Source: Schistosoma mansoni
Taxonomy: Eukaryota > Platyhelminthes > Trematoda > Strigeidida > Schistosomatidae
Reading direction: 5' to 3'
Assembly (NCBI RefSeq): GCF_000237925.1
Contig: NC_031498.1
Coordinates: 30,436,923 to 30,500,922 of the forward strand
Length of the DNA: 64,000 bases
The position numbers were made by a program, and so were the translations under genes. The notes under the pieces are model-generated. The model was not told the DNA's origin. It did not search any database and saw only the letters and a program-made list of their open reading frames with translations. Shown piece by piece: positions 1 to 13,600 of this stretch. The number at the start of each line of letters is the position of its first letter. Position 1 is the stretch's first letter.

Positions 1-148
1 GAATTGCTAGAGATTGAATGTGTTCAAATGTCTGATCATTGAATAATGATCAGTATCATGTTTATTTATACATTCATCACTAAAAGTTGATCAGCAATGA
101 GAGAGTAGATATTATTCAATCAATCGGTAAAACCATATCTTAATTGTA

Positions 149-291
149 AGCAAAGATGGATAGTGGATAGCAGTGGAATCCAGGATGCGCGTTTCGCCCT
201 ATATGGGACTCGTCAGCTGAATGTACCTGCATCTCAGAGTTGATGTTCACTCTGAGACTCGAACCCAGTACCTTTCTCTTCAAACGCCATA
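149..291 (-). repeat. Family A (Sm-alpha-like) hammerhead SINE, partial
   Basis: The minus strand reads the B box (GGTTCGAGTC-like), CAGCTGACGAGTCCC, GGGCGAAACGCGCATCC and the downstream block TTCCACTGC..TCCATCTTTGC. The ribozyme core is close to intact, but one stem III base is changed (AUC instead of GUC at the cleavage triplet). Confidence 0.85.
180..219 (-). ncRNA. Hammerhead ribozyme motif, family A
   Basis: CUGACGA and GAAAC core elements flank a 4-bp stem II; stem I is CCAG/CUGG-like. The cleavage triplet has drifted to AUC. Confidence 0.7.
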
Positions 292-514
292 AAACAAACA
301 TATCTTAATTGTTATCATCAATGTAGTAATGATGTACAGTGAAATCTGACTTGTGTTAGTGAACAACCTCGTAGAAACAATGAAAAATCTGGAATGATGC
401 AGTCTATTTGTTATATCTCGAGGAGAATTATGAGTGGTAACTTTGAGGACTATTTATGGACCAATATGATGCGTATATTTTCTATTGTATAACAGGCAAC
501 TAACTAAACTAGTC

Positions 515-890
515 ATATTCATGTCCCTCTAATTATAGACTTTATTTTGGCCTATGAACTATTATTATACGATTTACCATTCTTGAGTTATCCCTAGTCT
601 ATTAATCACTGTTCCCCCTATTCACAGCCACATTTGAATAAATCTTGTACAAATGTTATTTTCTATTTTATGTTACGATGTGGTCAGTTTGTTTGGTATA
701 TAAACTCAGTATGTTTGAGAATAATGATTCACATTGGTGTTCTGGACTTAACTGGCTGGGCTAGGCAGATAGCAGGACCGACAAATGCTCTAAACTACTC
801 ACATGGTTTTCGTGTATCACTGGGTCGATCAATAAATTCACTCACTGCATATGAATTCAAAATGTGTAATTCTTTCTAGTTATCATGTTA
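515..890 (+). repeat. Repeat F copy 1, LTR-like
   Basis: This stretch recurs inverted at 12640-13010 and partly at 14695-14960. It has a TATATAAAC motif at about 698 followed by the shared block TGGACTTAACTGGCTGGGCT, as in an LTR with U3/R parts. Ends and target duplication are not resolved. The 81-residue frame inside it is not a gene. Confidence 0.5.
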
Positions 891-1479
891 TCACCTGTTG
901 CTCAATGACTGCTGTTTATCAACTCGTCTGAATAGTTCGATGAATTCGGTTGATATTATTACAGATACTGATTGACTGGACTAAGTTTTGAGATACTATA
1001 GTATTATTTTGACTCTCTCTTCTCTCAACTTCTAAATCTGTAGTCACAAGTTAATTTCATCAAATGACAGACGAATAAGCGAATCAACTTCTAACATATA
1101 ATGTCGAATTAACACGTTTAGAACTATGGTGTGTAGAATGTCTAAGTTTGAGAGTGTTCCAAATATGTACATTCATGCATTCGAATGTGGGCAGTAGAAC
1201 AACAATACTAAGTAGTTTGATGGACATATTTAATCTTGGTGTAAATAAGGCCAGAGGGGTGTATCTTGTAACGTTACAAGGTCATGGTTATACACAAATA
1301 CATTGAAATCAATAAGGAATGCATTTTAAATCTTTAAATACGAATTCCTGCTGATGGTGATTAAATAACCGAAAAAAGAAGAAAAAAACGCCTTCCATAG
1401 TGATCATTGTTTTCGTTACAGTTGAAAAAGTTCTGGTATATTCTACTTTTCAACATTTCTTACTTTATTAGTACCGGGT
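891..1479. other. No gene or repeat recognised
   Basis: AT-rich sequence without a splice-bounded open frame or a match to another repeat in the window. Confidence 0.5.
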
Positions 1480-1850
1480 TGTGGAGATTGTTAAGTTCAG
1501 ATTAATATCATGAATGGATCGATATAAGACCACCATTGAAAACCTGAAAGCACCGGAGGGCCGTTTCACCCTAGCATGGGACTCTTCAGCAGTGCGCATC
1601 CATGATCCTGCAGGTAGGACTCGGATCCAGAACCTTCAGTCTCGTGCACGAACGCTTAACCTCTAGACCACTAAGCCGATGGCCAACCGTGGTGATGTTT
1701 TACTGCAACCAATCCACAGAATTGCGCGACCATATTTTACTGTACTGATGTAGATACCTGTTTCTATTTAATATAAATTAGCTCCATTGGTCATGGCTTC
1801 CCACTAGGACTCCGAGAATTCCCTCATGAAGCTAATCACTAGTGAGTACA
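1480..1850 (-). repeat. Family B hammerhead SINE
   Basis: The minus strand carries the tRNA-like part (CTCAGTGGTCTAGAGG-type A box, GGTTCGAATC-type B box), a decayed hammerhead and the tail block ATTGAAGCTAGACCACCAT on the plus strand. The segment to 1850 is the family's 5' region (CACTAGTGACTGG-like). Confidence 0.75.
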
Positions 1851-1857
1851 CTGTATT

Positions 1858-2000
1858 TTTATCAGTGTGGAGAGTCCCATACTAGGACGAGTTGGCCGTC
1901 CAGTGCTTCCAGGTTCTGAATGCAGAACTCGAACACAGGACCTTCAGTCTCACGTGTGAACGCTCAATCTCTAGACCATTGAGCTAACATCCAACAATGT
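1858..2000. repeat. Family B hammerhead fragment joined to an inverted tRNA-like part
   Basis: Plus-strand ribozyme half (GAGTCCCATACTAGGACGAG, GGCCGTCCAGTGC) is followed at once by the tRNA-like part in minus orientation (CTCTAGACCATTGAGCT). It abuts the acceptor of the first visible G-alpha exon. Confidence 0.65.
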
Positions 2001-2064
2001 TAATATCTAACTTCTTTCATTGTATTTTCGATGAAAACTATTTATTTTTTTTGGTTATCTCTAG

Positions 2065-2249
2065 GTCTACCGAATTCTGGTAAAAATACATTTTGTAAAC
2101 AAATGCGTTTACATTTTGGTGATGGTTTCCCTATATCATATCGTAATGAAATGAAATCAACAATATTAGCTAATACCACTGATGCTATTGCTATGGTTTT
2201 AGAATATATGAAAGATGCTAATATAACTTTTTCAGATATATTGGCACAT
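2065..2249 (+). CDS. G-alpha-like exon with P-loop (G1)
   Basis: Acceptor CTAG at 2061-2064 and donor GTAAGTG at 2250. It is entered in phase 1, so the first P-loop Gly codon is split by the intron. The exon encodes LPNSGKNT, then [11 protein letters not shown] and a helix ending ITFSDILAH, matching the family's P-loop, KQM..HGDGF and helix A. The residue after the P-loop Lys is Asn at 2085-2087; G-alpha proteins have a Mg2+-binding Ser there. The upstream exon (N-terminal helix and beta1) was not found in 1-2064 and is probably outside the window. Confidence 0.82.
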
Positions 2250-5200
2250 GTAAGTGAATCAATATTTTGTTAATATGTATATGTATATGAGGGTATTTAC
2301 TTTCAGATAACTCATGATTGTTTTTTTCTTGGGGGGAGTGAAGGGAAGACAATCATTACTATAGAGGCTAGTCAATCAGGTTTAGGATAGCGAGTTTTGT
2401 TTGCTTTCTTCGAGTGAAATACAAAGATTATTATTATTTTTATTTGTTTAAACACATAAATATTGGCACAAGGTGGCACCAGATTTGTGTGAAGGCTATG
2501 ACACTGCCCGGGTGCCCAAACTGAAGCAGGTGGTATTCTTAGGAGGCTACACCCCAAGCCTTTGACCTAAAGATCCGACCCACAAGGCAGTAAGGCATCG
2601 TGAGGAGATGCAGTCCCATGGTAACCGGTGACCAACGATTGATTCATACGCCATTTGTTCCCCCAGGATACTGGAGCCCATGTGCATCATTGATTTGGAA
2701 TCAGGGTTTTCCAATCCCCTAGATGGACTCGCCGTGTACACTAACCAAGTTAAAGCGTCGGACATTCGCTTTTCGTCCTCTCAATTTCGTAAACAATATC
2801 CCCGTTACGAGAAGGCAGTGAGTAGGGACTTTCATGGCAGAGGCTGTATGGGCGTGGCTATGTGAGTGCATTTCGAGAGAGAGGGTGAGCCCTCCCCGCT
2901 CTCGGCCGTATCAGGTCTTTTGGGGGGCAAAGATTATTACCAGCTAGTATCCATGTTAAACAACTGGAAAAGATTGCCCAGGACAGAGTTGGATAGAGGA
3001 TGGTGATGGGTGGTCTATTCTCCTCCATGAGGGGTAACAGGCGTAAGTAAGTATTCATGTTATGAAGAGGTTTGCAGCAGATATTCTTACTTAATTCTTA
3101 TATAACTAAGAATGTATAATTAGATGTCTATTGTCTCATCCTACGGTTAAAATGAGACAAAACTTTTACTCATTCCGATGTAACTATTCCCTTTAAAATG
3201 TAGTTAGTAAAAGTCATGATCTGTTTCAACTGTTTGTTTCGGAATTTATTTGTTAAACAGTTTATGATTGTTTTGTTTATTAGGTAAGAATAATCGATAG
3301 AGTTGATAAACTATTGGGGACTTACTTACTTACTCCTGTTATCTCTCATGGAGGAGCATAGGCCGCCTACTAATATTCTCCATCCAACTCTATACTGGAA
3401 AATCCTGTGCAGTTCTTTCCAGTTGCTTTTCATTCTTTCCATGTCCACTTCTATTTCCCTGTGTAATGTGTTCTTTGGCCTCAATCTTTTCTAATTCCCT
3501 TCAGCATTCCAAGTTAGTCCTTGCTTCGTGATGAAGTTTAATGATTTCCGTAATGTGTGTCCTATCCACTTTCAACATCTTTCCTTAATTTCTTATTCAA
3601 ATGGAAACTGATTTTTCGTCTCTCACCGTAGGCTGTTGCTCATGGTATCCGGCCAAAGGACATTGAGTATCTTGTGTAGACAATTGTTTATAAATACTTG
3701 TACCTTTTTGATGATGGTTGTGGTAGTTCTCCAAGTCTCACCTCTACACAATAAAACTGTCTTGACGTTTGTAGTGAAGATTGTGACTTTGATATTGGTT
3801 GACAGTTGTTTTGAGTTCCATATATTCTTGAACTGTAAGAATGCTGCCCTTACTCTGTCAATCTTTGCCTTTATGTCTGGATCAGATCCTTCTTGTTCAT
3901 AGATGATACTGTCCAGATATGTGAAGGATTTCACATCTACCAGAGGTTCTCCATCAAGTGTGACTGGGTTAATGTTCTCCATGTTCTGTTTGAGGATGTT
4001 GTGTATATTGAGGCCTACTATTGCGGAGGGTAGAAATAAAGATAAAATTCAGGCTAATGTAGCAAATTTCTGACGTCTAGTTTCTATGACACAGAACAAC
4101 AAATGATTGAAAACAATCGTTAAGGAGTCAAGTGAACCAATCTCACTGGTATTTGTTATTACTGTGAAATTTATATCTTTTTAGAAATACATTTGAAGAA
4201 AATTTTTCACTGTTGACTGAATTCAATAAGATACCTTTTAAAGATCAGGTAGCGTTACATAGCTAACTTTGGTCAGTTAGCAATATAGAATGACTATGTT
4301 TCAAAAACCGAGGATGATATCTATCTTACTTCTGATTATGTTTGTAGTATCGGTTGATATGTTGGCTCATATACCTTATTTTAACTTCTGAACAAGCTAA
4401 TTTACTTATCTATCTTGAGTCAAGTTTTCACTTTGTTAATCATTCACTTATTAACCCCGACTGTTTTTATATGAGCGTAGGTGTGTGTACACTTTTTATA
4501 AGATGGTGGTTGGAGGTGGTCAACAGGAAACCCTGTACCCAGGTTTCGTGCTACTTGGCACTCATCAGCAAGGTGTACCTGTAATCTTGAGGGAACTGGT
4601 GCTCCCTGACGGATTCGATAGCATTCGATCAGCACTAAGACGGACTTGACACGCATGACATTGATCACCACCCAGTGATAATTCAATTGTGAGTACACTT
4701 CTTATCCTATTCATCGTATGTCTGTAACTTATTCTTGTCTGACTATAAATATTGATTAACGCTTGATTAAAGCGAATTGACTTACCCGCCATCTCCAATG
4801 CGTATCATTTTTGTTTCGCTCTCTGATATTTACTCATATGCTTATAAATTTCTGGCCTACGTCATTTGTCAATAAAACTGTAGCTGCCGCTTCTCTTTAC
4901 CTTCTGATTTTATACACCATTAAGATTTGTATGATAATGGTTATCAAGGTGAACGATTAGCGAAGCACAGCACAACAAGTTGATCTCTAATGTAATGTAA
5001 GTATACTCTTTTTAATTTGAATAACTTTAACTTCTTTTAATACTTTTGTCAGAGACTTCAAGAATATTTAGTGAATAGTCGATCAGAAAATGGATGGATA
5101 ACCAAAGATTTCATCATATTCGATGATAAATACACAGCTACTACTATTACTACTAATAACATGGATCATCATAATCTCCAACGTCAAGAATCATCATTTA

Positions 5201-8200
5201 AAGCCAATCTGAATAATGTCACCGACCATTTAACTTCCCCCTATGATTATGATCATCATTCTATAACAACTAGTTCCAGTTTACCAAGTATTACAATGTC
5301 AACATCATTAATTCATTCATTTAATGAATCTATTCAATCAATTAGTCAACATTATTTAAGTAGTATAAACATACCTTCAAATAAAATTCATCATTTAACT
5401 ACAGAAACTAATGACTCTTGTATACATTCTTTATTACATACTAATACTACTACTACTAACAGTAGTAGTACGATGCCTATCAATACTACTAACACTACTA
5501 CTAGTAGTAGTATGATGCCCATCAATACTACTAACACTACTACAACTACTAGTAGTACTGGTAATACCGATAGTATAACTGATTCTATTGTTGACAAATT
5601 TCTATCTTATGTACATGAAAATAATTCTATACCACCATCAGTATTCAAAAAATTCGAATCTATTATTGGTATTAAATCTATGGAGAATTGGCGAGATATT
5701 ATTGAAAATAAAACCCTATTACATCATCTAATTCATGTATTACTACAAAGTGGTATTGATAATTGGTCATCATTTTTAATGTATCAATCTGGGCCGGCAC
5801 CACCACCAGCTCCAACAACATTACCTCCATTATCAGTTGAAGATGAATTATTAGATTATATTGTAATGAGTGATAGTTATGATACTTCAGAAGATGGTGA
5901 CGACGATAATGATCATGAGAGAGATGATACTGAAAGTGGATTAGTCAATTCTTCAAATTCTTCTTTAGTAAGAACTTTAGTTAAAAGTACTTCTTATACT
6001 GGAGATATTGACGTATTTATCAACTATGACGAAGATGATGATGATGATGACGATGATGATGAAGAAACAAGAAATAATCTGAACGAGGATTGGAATAATT
6101 TAGTTGGGATTAAAACAGAAGACGGTCTCGTTTATAAATCAATTAGAAAATTATCAATCAATACGAGACGTAGAAATAAAAGTGAGTATTACTACTTACT
6201 TACTTACGCCTGTTACTCCCAATGGAGCATAGGCCGCTGACCAGCATTCTCCAACCCACTCTGTCCTAGGGCTTCTTTTCTAGATCTATCCATTTTTTGT
6301 TCATTCTTCTCATGTCTGTCTTCATTTCTCGGCGTAATGTGTTCTTTGATCTTCCTCTTTTCCTTTGGCCTTCAGGATTCCATGTGAGGGCTTGTCTTAT
6401 GACGCAATTGAGTGATTTCCTCAATGTGTGTCCTATCCACTTCCATCACTCCTTCCTGATGTCTTCCTCCAGTGGAATCTAATTTCTTCTCTCTCAAAGT
6501 AGAATGTTGTTGATAGTGTCTGGCCATCGGATCCGAAGTATCTTACGTAGTTACTCAATAATTTTACTGTTGTTGTAACTGCTTTTGCTAATAAACGACC
6601 CATCTACTCTTATTGCTTAGTATTCTTATACAATGACACTCAACAAGACACCCCAAAATCAGAATACGTTGAACAGGACCGAAATTGTATTCAAAATAAC
6701 AATGGTAGATGAACAGCAATGAATGGTTAAAAAAATGTTCATATATTTATAGTATATACAAAAGAAGCTTCTAGATTTTTCTCCAATAATCTACCAGAGC
6801 TGATTGGTTTAGAATTAGCCAATCAGCGCGCGCCGTGACGATCATGCACATAACGTGCCTTAGTCTGGTTTATTTCCCGCTAACAACTGTAATTCTCCAC
6901 AAACCTCAGTCATCTCTAACAGAATGTATCACTGATTGAGTTATTGTTAAGTGAAATGAAACTAAAGATAGACTTGACACACATGACATTGATCACCACC
7001 CGGTGATCAATCAATTGTGATTACATCTCAGTCCTACAGGAGGTCGGTCACGGCCCGAATAGCTTAGTGGTAACGTCTTTGACTGTGAAGCTGAGTGAGA
7101 CGGGATCGAATCCGTTAGGGAGCACCAGTTCCCCCAAGATTACAGGTACACCTTGCTGACGAGTGTCAAGTAGTACGAAACTCGGTTCCAGGGTTTCCTG
7201 TTGACCACCTCCAACCACCATCTTATCTCAACGTAGTGCACACAGTGTCGAGCCACCTAGACTAGTGGCCACATTGCAACTTGATCGATAGGATTCGATC
7301 AGCATTAAGACAGACTTGACACGCATGACATTGATCACCACCCAGTGATCCATCAATTGTGAAATGGAACTAATCATATAAAACATTAAGGAAAAAGAAT
7401 ATGTTTGTAAAATTTTTATGATTGAATCTAACTTTTCGTTCGATAATCTGGTCCAAACCTTTACAAGGATATGATAATAAAATATCAAAATTATCGAATA
7501 TAAATAGGTACATGGTTCTTCAGTTAACTGCACCCTGAATAGGTCATTCAATCATGTTGACAATATTTGAATTAATTATTAATTGTAGTGTGTATGAGAT
7601 ATGTGTAACTTGTGTAACGAAAAGTGTGTTAAGATAACAGTTTGTGTGTATTGTATGTAAGTGGATCAGAGGTATGAGAAGAAATTTCATTTTGATTGGT
7701 GTTAGGTCACTATTGAAAACCTGGAAGCACTGGAAAACCGTTTTGTTCTAATATGAATCTCCTCAGCACTGCGCATCCACGACCTCACAAGTGGGACTCG
7801 AACCCAGCACCTTCAGTCTCGTGCACGAACGCTCAACTTCTAGACCACTGAGCCGACGTTCAACAGTGGTAATGTTTTACTTCAATCAATCCATAGAACT
7901 GCGCGACCATCCTCTAGTGTACTGATGTAGATATCTGTCTCTACCTAACGTAAATTAGCTCCACTGGTCACGTCTTCCCACTACAACCCCGAGAATTCCT
8001 TCACGAATCTAGTCACTAGTGAGCATACGGTATTTGTCAGTGTGGAGAGTCCCATACTAGGACGAAACGGCCGTCCAGTGCTTCCAGGTTCTTAATAGTG
8101 GTCGAATATCAATCCATCCATGATCTCAATCAAAAGCTTAACAATCTCCACGACCCCATACTGAAAAATTTCATCGACTATTTATCGCCTCTAATCGGTG

Positions 8201-10627
8201 AAATTTTAGAGAAAAGCATACAAATTTTATAAATGATATGGATCGAGCTTTTCACAGCATGTCCGACCATCATTATATACTATTTATGTGGATATAAGTA
8301 GCCTACACCACACAATCAGTCCACCGTCATACATCTAAACAGAAAGCAAGAACAACTAGATTTCCAGGATAAAATGAATCCATTATTCTATTTGACGGTT
8401 TCTCATAAGCTGCATACAACCTTAACTTATAATTATTAGTATAAATATAACTATTAACAAATATTTAGCATACTTTGATTCGTGAAGTTCAAATCAATGT
8501 TCGAAACATAAGCCAAATTATAATAAACAAAAGAATAGGGATACAAGGCATATGAATAAACATAGTCAAGATTGATGTGTATTTATATGTACGGAAGTAA
8601 TAATTCAGAGGTTTTGTAGGAGTAATGAAATTAATAGGTGATTAGGTAATCGTTCAAGATGATAAAATAAACAAATATATGGTCCATAGGTTAAGCATTC
8701 GCGCTCGAGGCCGAAAGTGATGGCGTGGTGTGTGCTGCTCATGTTGACAGATATAATTAGTAAATATCACTAATCGAAAGTTAAATACCTGGCAGCAGAA
8801 GGTTAAGAAGATCGAAGAAAAGAAAACAACAACAGAGAATGATTAGTGTGGAAACGTAAGAAAAATGAAGTCTGAGACACTAAGTTCAAACGCTTAGATT
8901 AGGGATGATAGATGTACATTTCTCGGGACGTCGTATACTAAGATGAAACAACTATCTAATACTTCCGTGTTTTCAATAGTAGTCTAGTTTAAAATGATTC
9001 GAAAAAAGAAAAAGAAAAGAAAAATTCGTCCATAGTAATCAAAGTTGAATAGTGGCTAACAGTGGAATCAAGGACGCGCGTCTCGTCCTATTTGGTACCC
9101 GTCAGCTAGATGTATCTAGATTAAAGAGTTGATGTTCACTCTGGGACTCGGACCCAGTACAATTCGCTCCAAACGCCATCACGTTATCCATTAAGCTACT
9201 GAGTCTTGATAACCACTTGCTTATGCAATGGGGTTTAATCCGTCCATAGTTTTCTTTTAATCTATATGAATATTTTGAATAAGTTTTCTGGTTAGCGTTT
9301 GATGAACACAGTGGATCTGATGCAGATGTGAAGGCGAGGATCGGCAAAGCAAGAGCAGCATATTTACAGCTGAAGAACATCTGAAACTCAAAACAATTGT
9401 CAACCAACACCAAGATCATAATTTTCAATACAAATGTGAAGACAGTTTACTGTATGATGCGGAGACGTGGAGATCTACGAAAGCTATCATCCAGAAGATA
9501 AAGGTGTTTATTAACAGTTTTCTACGCAAAATACTTCGGATCCGTTGGCCAGACACTATCAACAACATTCTACTGTGGGAGATAACAAACCAGATTCCAT
9601 ACAGCGGAGGAAGAAATCAGGAAGAAGCGCATAGGACACACATTAAGGAAATCACCAAACTGCGTCACACAACAATCCCTCACATGGAATCCTGAAGGCC
9701 AAAGGGAAAGTGAAACACCAAAGAACACATTACGCTGAGAAATAGAGACAGACATGAGAAGAATGAACAAGAATTGGCTAGAACTAGAAAGGAAGGCCGA
9801 GGACAGAGTGTGTTGGACAATGTTGGTCGGTGGCCTATACTCCATTAGGAGTAACAGGTGTAAGTAAGTAATATGAATATAGATTGAATTATTGAAGCTA
9901 GACCACCAAGGAAAACCTGGAAGCACTGGAAGCTCAGTGATCTATCGGTTAAGTGCTTTGCCGCGAGACTGGTAGGTCCTGGATTTGAATCTCACGAGGC
10001 GACGTCGAGGATGCGCATTGCAGAGGAGTCCCAAAATAGGATGAAACGGCTGTTCAGTGCTTCCAGGGTCTAGCTTTAATTGATTCATGCTTTCAACTAT
10101 GAAAATACTGTAATCTCCACAAAACCCTCGCTGAATAGATTGAATTATTGATTTTTTTTCTTTTCTTTTTTTTCATTTTTTTCTCTTTTTCTTTTCTCTT
10201 AGGTTTAGATAATCATAATAAATTAGCTCCATTCAATTCATTAATAAACAATAATTATATAGAATTAAATAGTCATTTTAATTTATTAAAATTATCAATG
10301 GATCAATTAAATGATCTTAATTATTTAAAAAAACATAAAATTTCATTAAATTCATTACAAATTATAATGAAAATTATTACAGATCAAATTGAATTTCGTA
10401 ATATATTTATTAAATTATATTCAATATTAGAAGAGAAATCATATTCTGGTTTATAGTAAGTGAATAAGTATTTTTGTTGCCTTGGTTATTGTTTTTTTTT
10501 GTTTTTGAGAGAGAGGGGGAGTTAGTTACTATAGGGTGGGGTTGCTAATTGCATGCTGAACCTTCCTCTTTTATTCGGGGTTGGGATACCGTATGTAGCT
10601 CCCCGGAAGAGATACAGGCTGAGTTTT

Positions 10628-10679
<52 letters not shown>

Positions 10680-13600
10680 CAACTACACTTGATGCGTCTC
10701 GTCGATTGAACGCTTTATTCGTTTCCTAAGCTATTCTGGTAACCCACAGGCTAGAACTACTCAGCGATTTGAACATCAGAGAGGAGACGCAAGTATGAGA
10801 AAAATACTTTACTCTAAGGCTCATTCTTGTACAGAAAATCATGGGTATTTATAGATGTTAGCGTCTGTGAAATCAACATCATATTTCAGCCAATCCGTTA
10901 ACGACATTTTATGCTACCGACCAATAGTATCACGCCCTGTTGGAATTCTAGAATGTTCCATCATACTCTGATTAGCTAGGGCTCTTCAGCTCCTTTTTAG
11001 GCTTCTGGAGGCTCCTTTGAAGTTCTCCGGAAGCCGACTCATCAATACAAAAAAAATTTAATTCTGAAAAAACGAACCAAAACCCATCAGATTTCTTTTT
11101 AATGATGGAGAATGTTGGTGGGCGGCCTATGCTCCTCCACGAGGGGTGGTAGTAGTAGCACTCAAGGATAAGTCATAGATGAGGTGGCAGTTCAAATATC
11201 AAACATCAAAACTAAACTGATTGTTTGAATTAGAAACAATAAAGAGGCTTATCGTTCTACGTCGGGAGGTCGCACTGTAAAGTTTTAGGGAATGACAAAA
11301 GAGCTATTCAATAAAGCAGTAGCTCCCTGGAAGGGCTACAGGAGGAATTATAAAATTATATATATCTATATTTAAAGCAATTAGTCCCTAATGATAAATT
11401 TCGATAGTTTAATAAGAAGACGAAGATTATCAGAACTATGTGATGATATATTAGCGAAATACATTTCGAACAATCTGTGTCATATTCCACTGCGTTTACG
11501 AATTTAAATGTGTGTGTATGTGGTCACATATACATAATGAGGAGCAATTATGATCTGAAAATTAGGGTGTGTGTGTGAACATGTACCAAAATGGTTGCAG
11601 AAACAAATTAAATCAAATGAAAAGGTTTTTTGTAGAGTGACTGACTTCGAGAAGTAAATCGTGGATGCGTACTGTTGAGGAGTCCCTTACTAGGACGAAA
11701 TAGCCGACACTGCTTCCAAGTTTACATGGTAGTCTAGCTTCAATTGATTCATGATTTCAACTATTAAAATAATGATCTCAACAAGTATAACTTTTAGATT
11801 AGATATTTCATCACCATCAATTTTCTTTTTTTTTTACATGTGAATTGTAAACACAAATGTATCATGTGTTCAACTAAATCACAGTTTCCATGGTAAATGT
11901 TTTTTTTCTTTTATTTTTGTTATTTTTCAATGACATAACTAAACATTTTCTTTAAAAAAAGGATTTCTAATCAAAATAAAATATTCAAAAGATTACGTAA
12001 GATGGGAAAGAAATCTAGACAATTTAAATATTCCTTCTTCCCTCCCTTTTCCTTTTTTCTTCTTTTCTTTTTTCTTTTTCTTTTTTCTTATTTTGTTTAA
12101 ACTCAGTTGTTATTTGTGTGTTGTGATGGGGGGGGGAGTGGGGAATACAAAATGATTTAACTTTTAATTAACTTTATAGTGATAAATTATATTTGTATCT
12201 TTCTAGTTTCTACGGTTTTTGTTCTTTTCTTTTTTTTTCTTTTCTCTTTTTTTTTGTTGGTTACAAAAGTAATGACAAGTAGTATCGAATTTTCAAGGTT
12301 ATATATAGATATATCAATACCTTTTTCCCAAGGATACTAATCCTTTTTTTTGTATTGGAAATAACTGTCCAAAAGTTGTTTATTGATCATTTAGTATTAT
12401 GTTCATTTACAATGAAAAATGGTTTACAAAAATGGGTTACAAAAAATATGGGATATTTTATTGATTTTGATAGTGGTTTGTTCTGTGATCTAGATGGTTT
12501 CGTCGTCTTTCTGAACAGCATCATCAGCATAGAATAAGTGAAGATATACATCGAATTGTAAAGATGAATTTGTTTCATTGTTTTAATATTGAATGGGTTT
12601 ATGTGTTATAATAAATAACATAAACTATTAATGACCGAATGGATGCCTGGTTAATGTGTGATGTGATAATAACCACCAATCAGAGAGCAGAGAATTATCG
12701 ATTAGAACAGTGACACACGAAAACTGTACGAGCAGTTTAGAGCACTTGTCGGTTCTGCTTTCTGCTTAGCCCAGCCAGTTAAGTCCAGAACACCAGTAGC
12801 AGCCTCTGAGGTATGAATCGTACTGGGTTTATATACCAAACAGACAGACCACACTGTACCATAAAATAGGGAACAAGACTCGTACAAGATTCAGCCAAAT
12901 GTGACTGTGAATATGGGAGATAGTAAATGATGGACAGGGCATAATTCAAGAATGGTAAGTCGTATAATAATCCTTTCTAGGTCAAAATGAAGCTCATAAT
13001 AAGAGGGACGCGAATATGAATAGTTTAGTTACTTAACAATTATACAATAGGAAATATATGAACGGTATTCGTTCACAAATGCATCCCAAAGTTACCATTC
13101 CTTATTCTTATCGGGATATAACAGTTCCCCCCCCCCTACTTCATGGAATCCATTTATGTAGACTATTCCAATTTGATGTTTTCCTTAAAGTCACTTTATT
13201 GTTTCATTTTTCCTTTTATTTCCATTCTATCTTCTTTATTTCATTCATCTTCTTTCATATTCAATATGGGAATGTATAGTTTCATCAAATGTATAGATCG
13301 TATTATTCAAGATGATTATATACCTACATTACAAGATTTATTAATTATGAAACAATCATCAAAAGCTGTTAGAGAATCACTTATCTCTATTGGATCAATC
13401 ACTTTAAGGTAAGTAAAATTTTTATTATTTATTTTTATTGCTGAATGTTTATCAAAAGATATTTCATGAAGTTCTAGTGAGAAGCAGTAACCATTGGAGT
13501 TCGAACAGGTCTGTTGTGAGATATCAACTTACTGAGGACAATGGTGAACGGTTGATCAATTTCATGAATTGGTAGGAGTTAGACATTAACACTGTTGGAT

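Noticed and set aside
5391-5597. Minus-strand Val/Leu-rich frame
   Set aside because: Antisense of the Thr/Asn/Ser triplet tract in the G-alpha exon.
10634-10674. AT run as a cruciform or origin
   Set aside because: Nothing beyond an ordinary dinucleotide microsatellite is visible.
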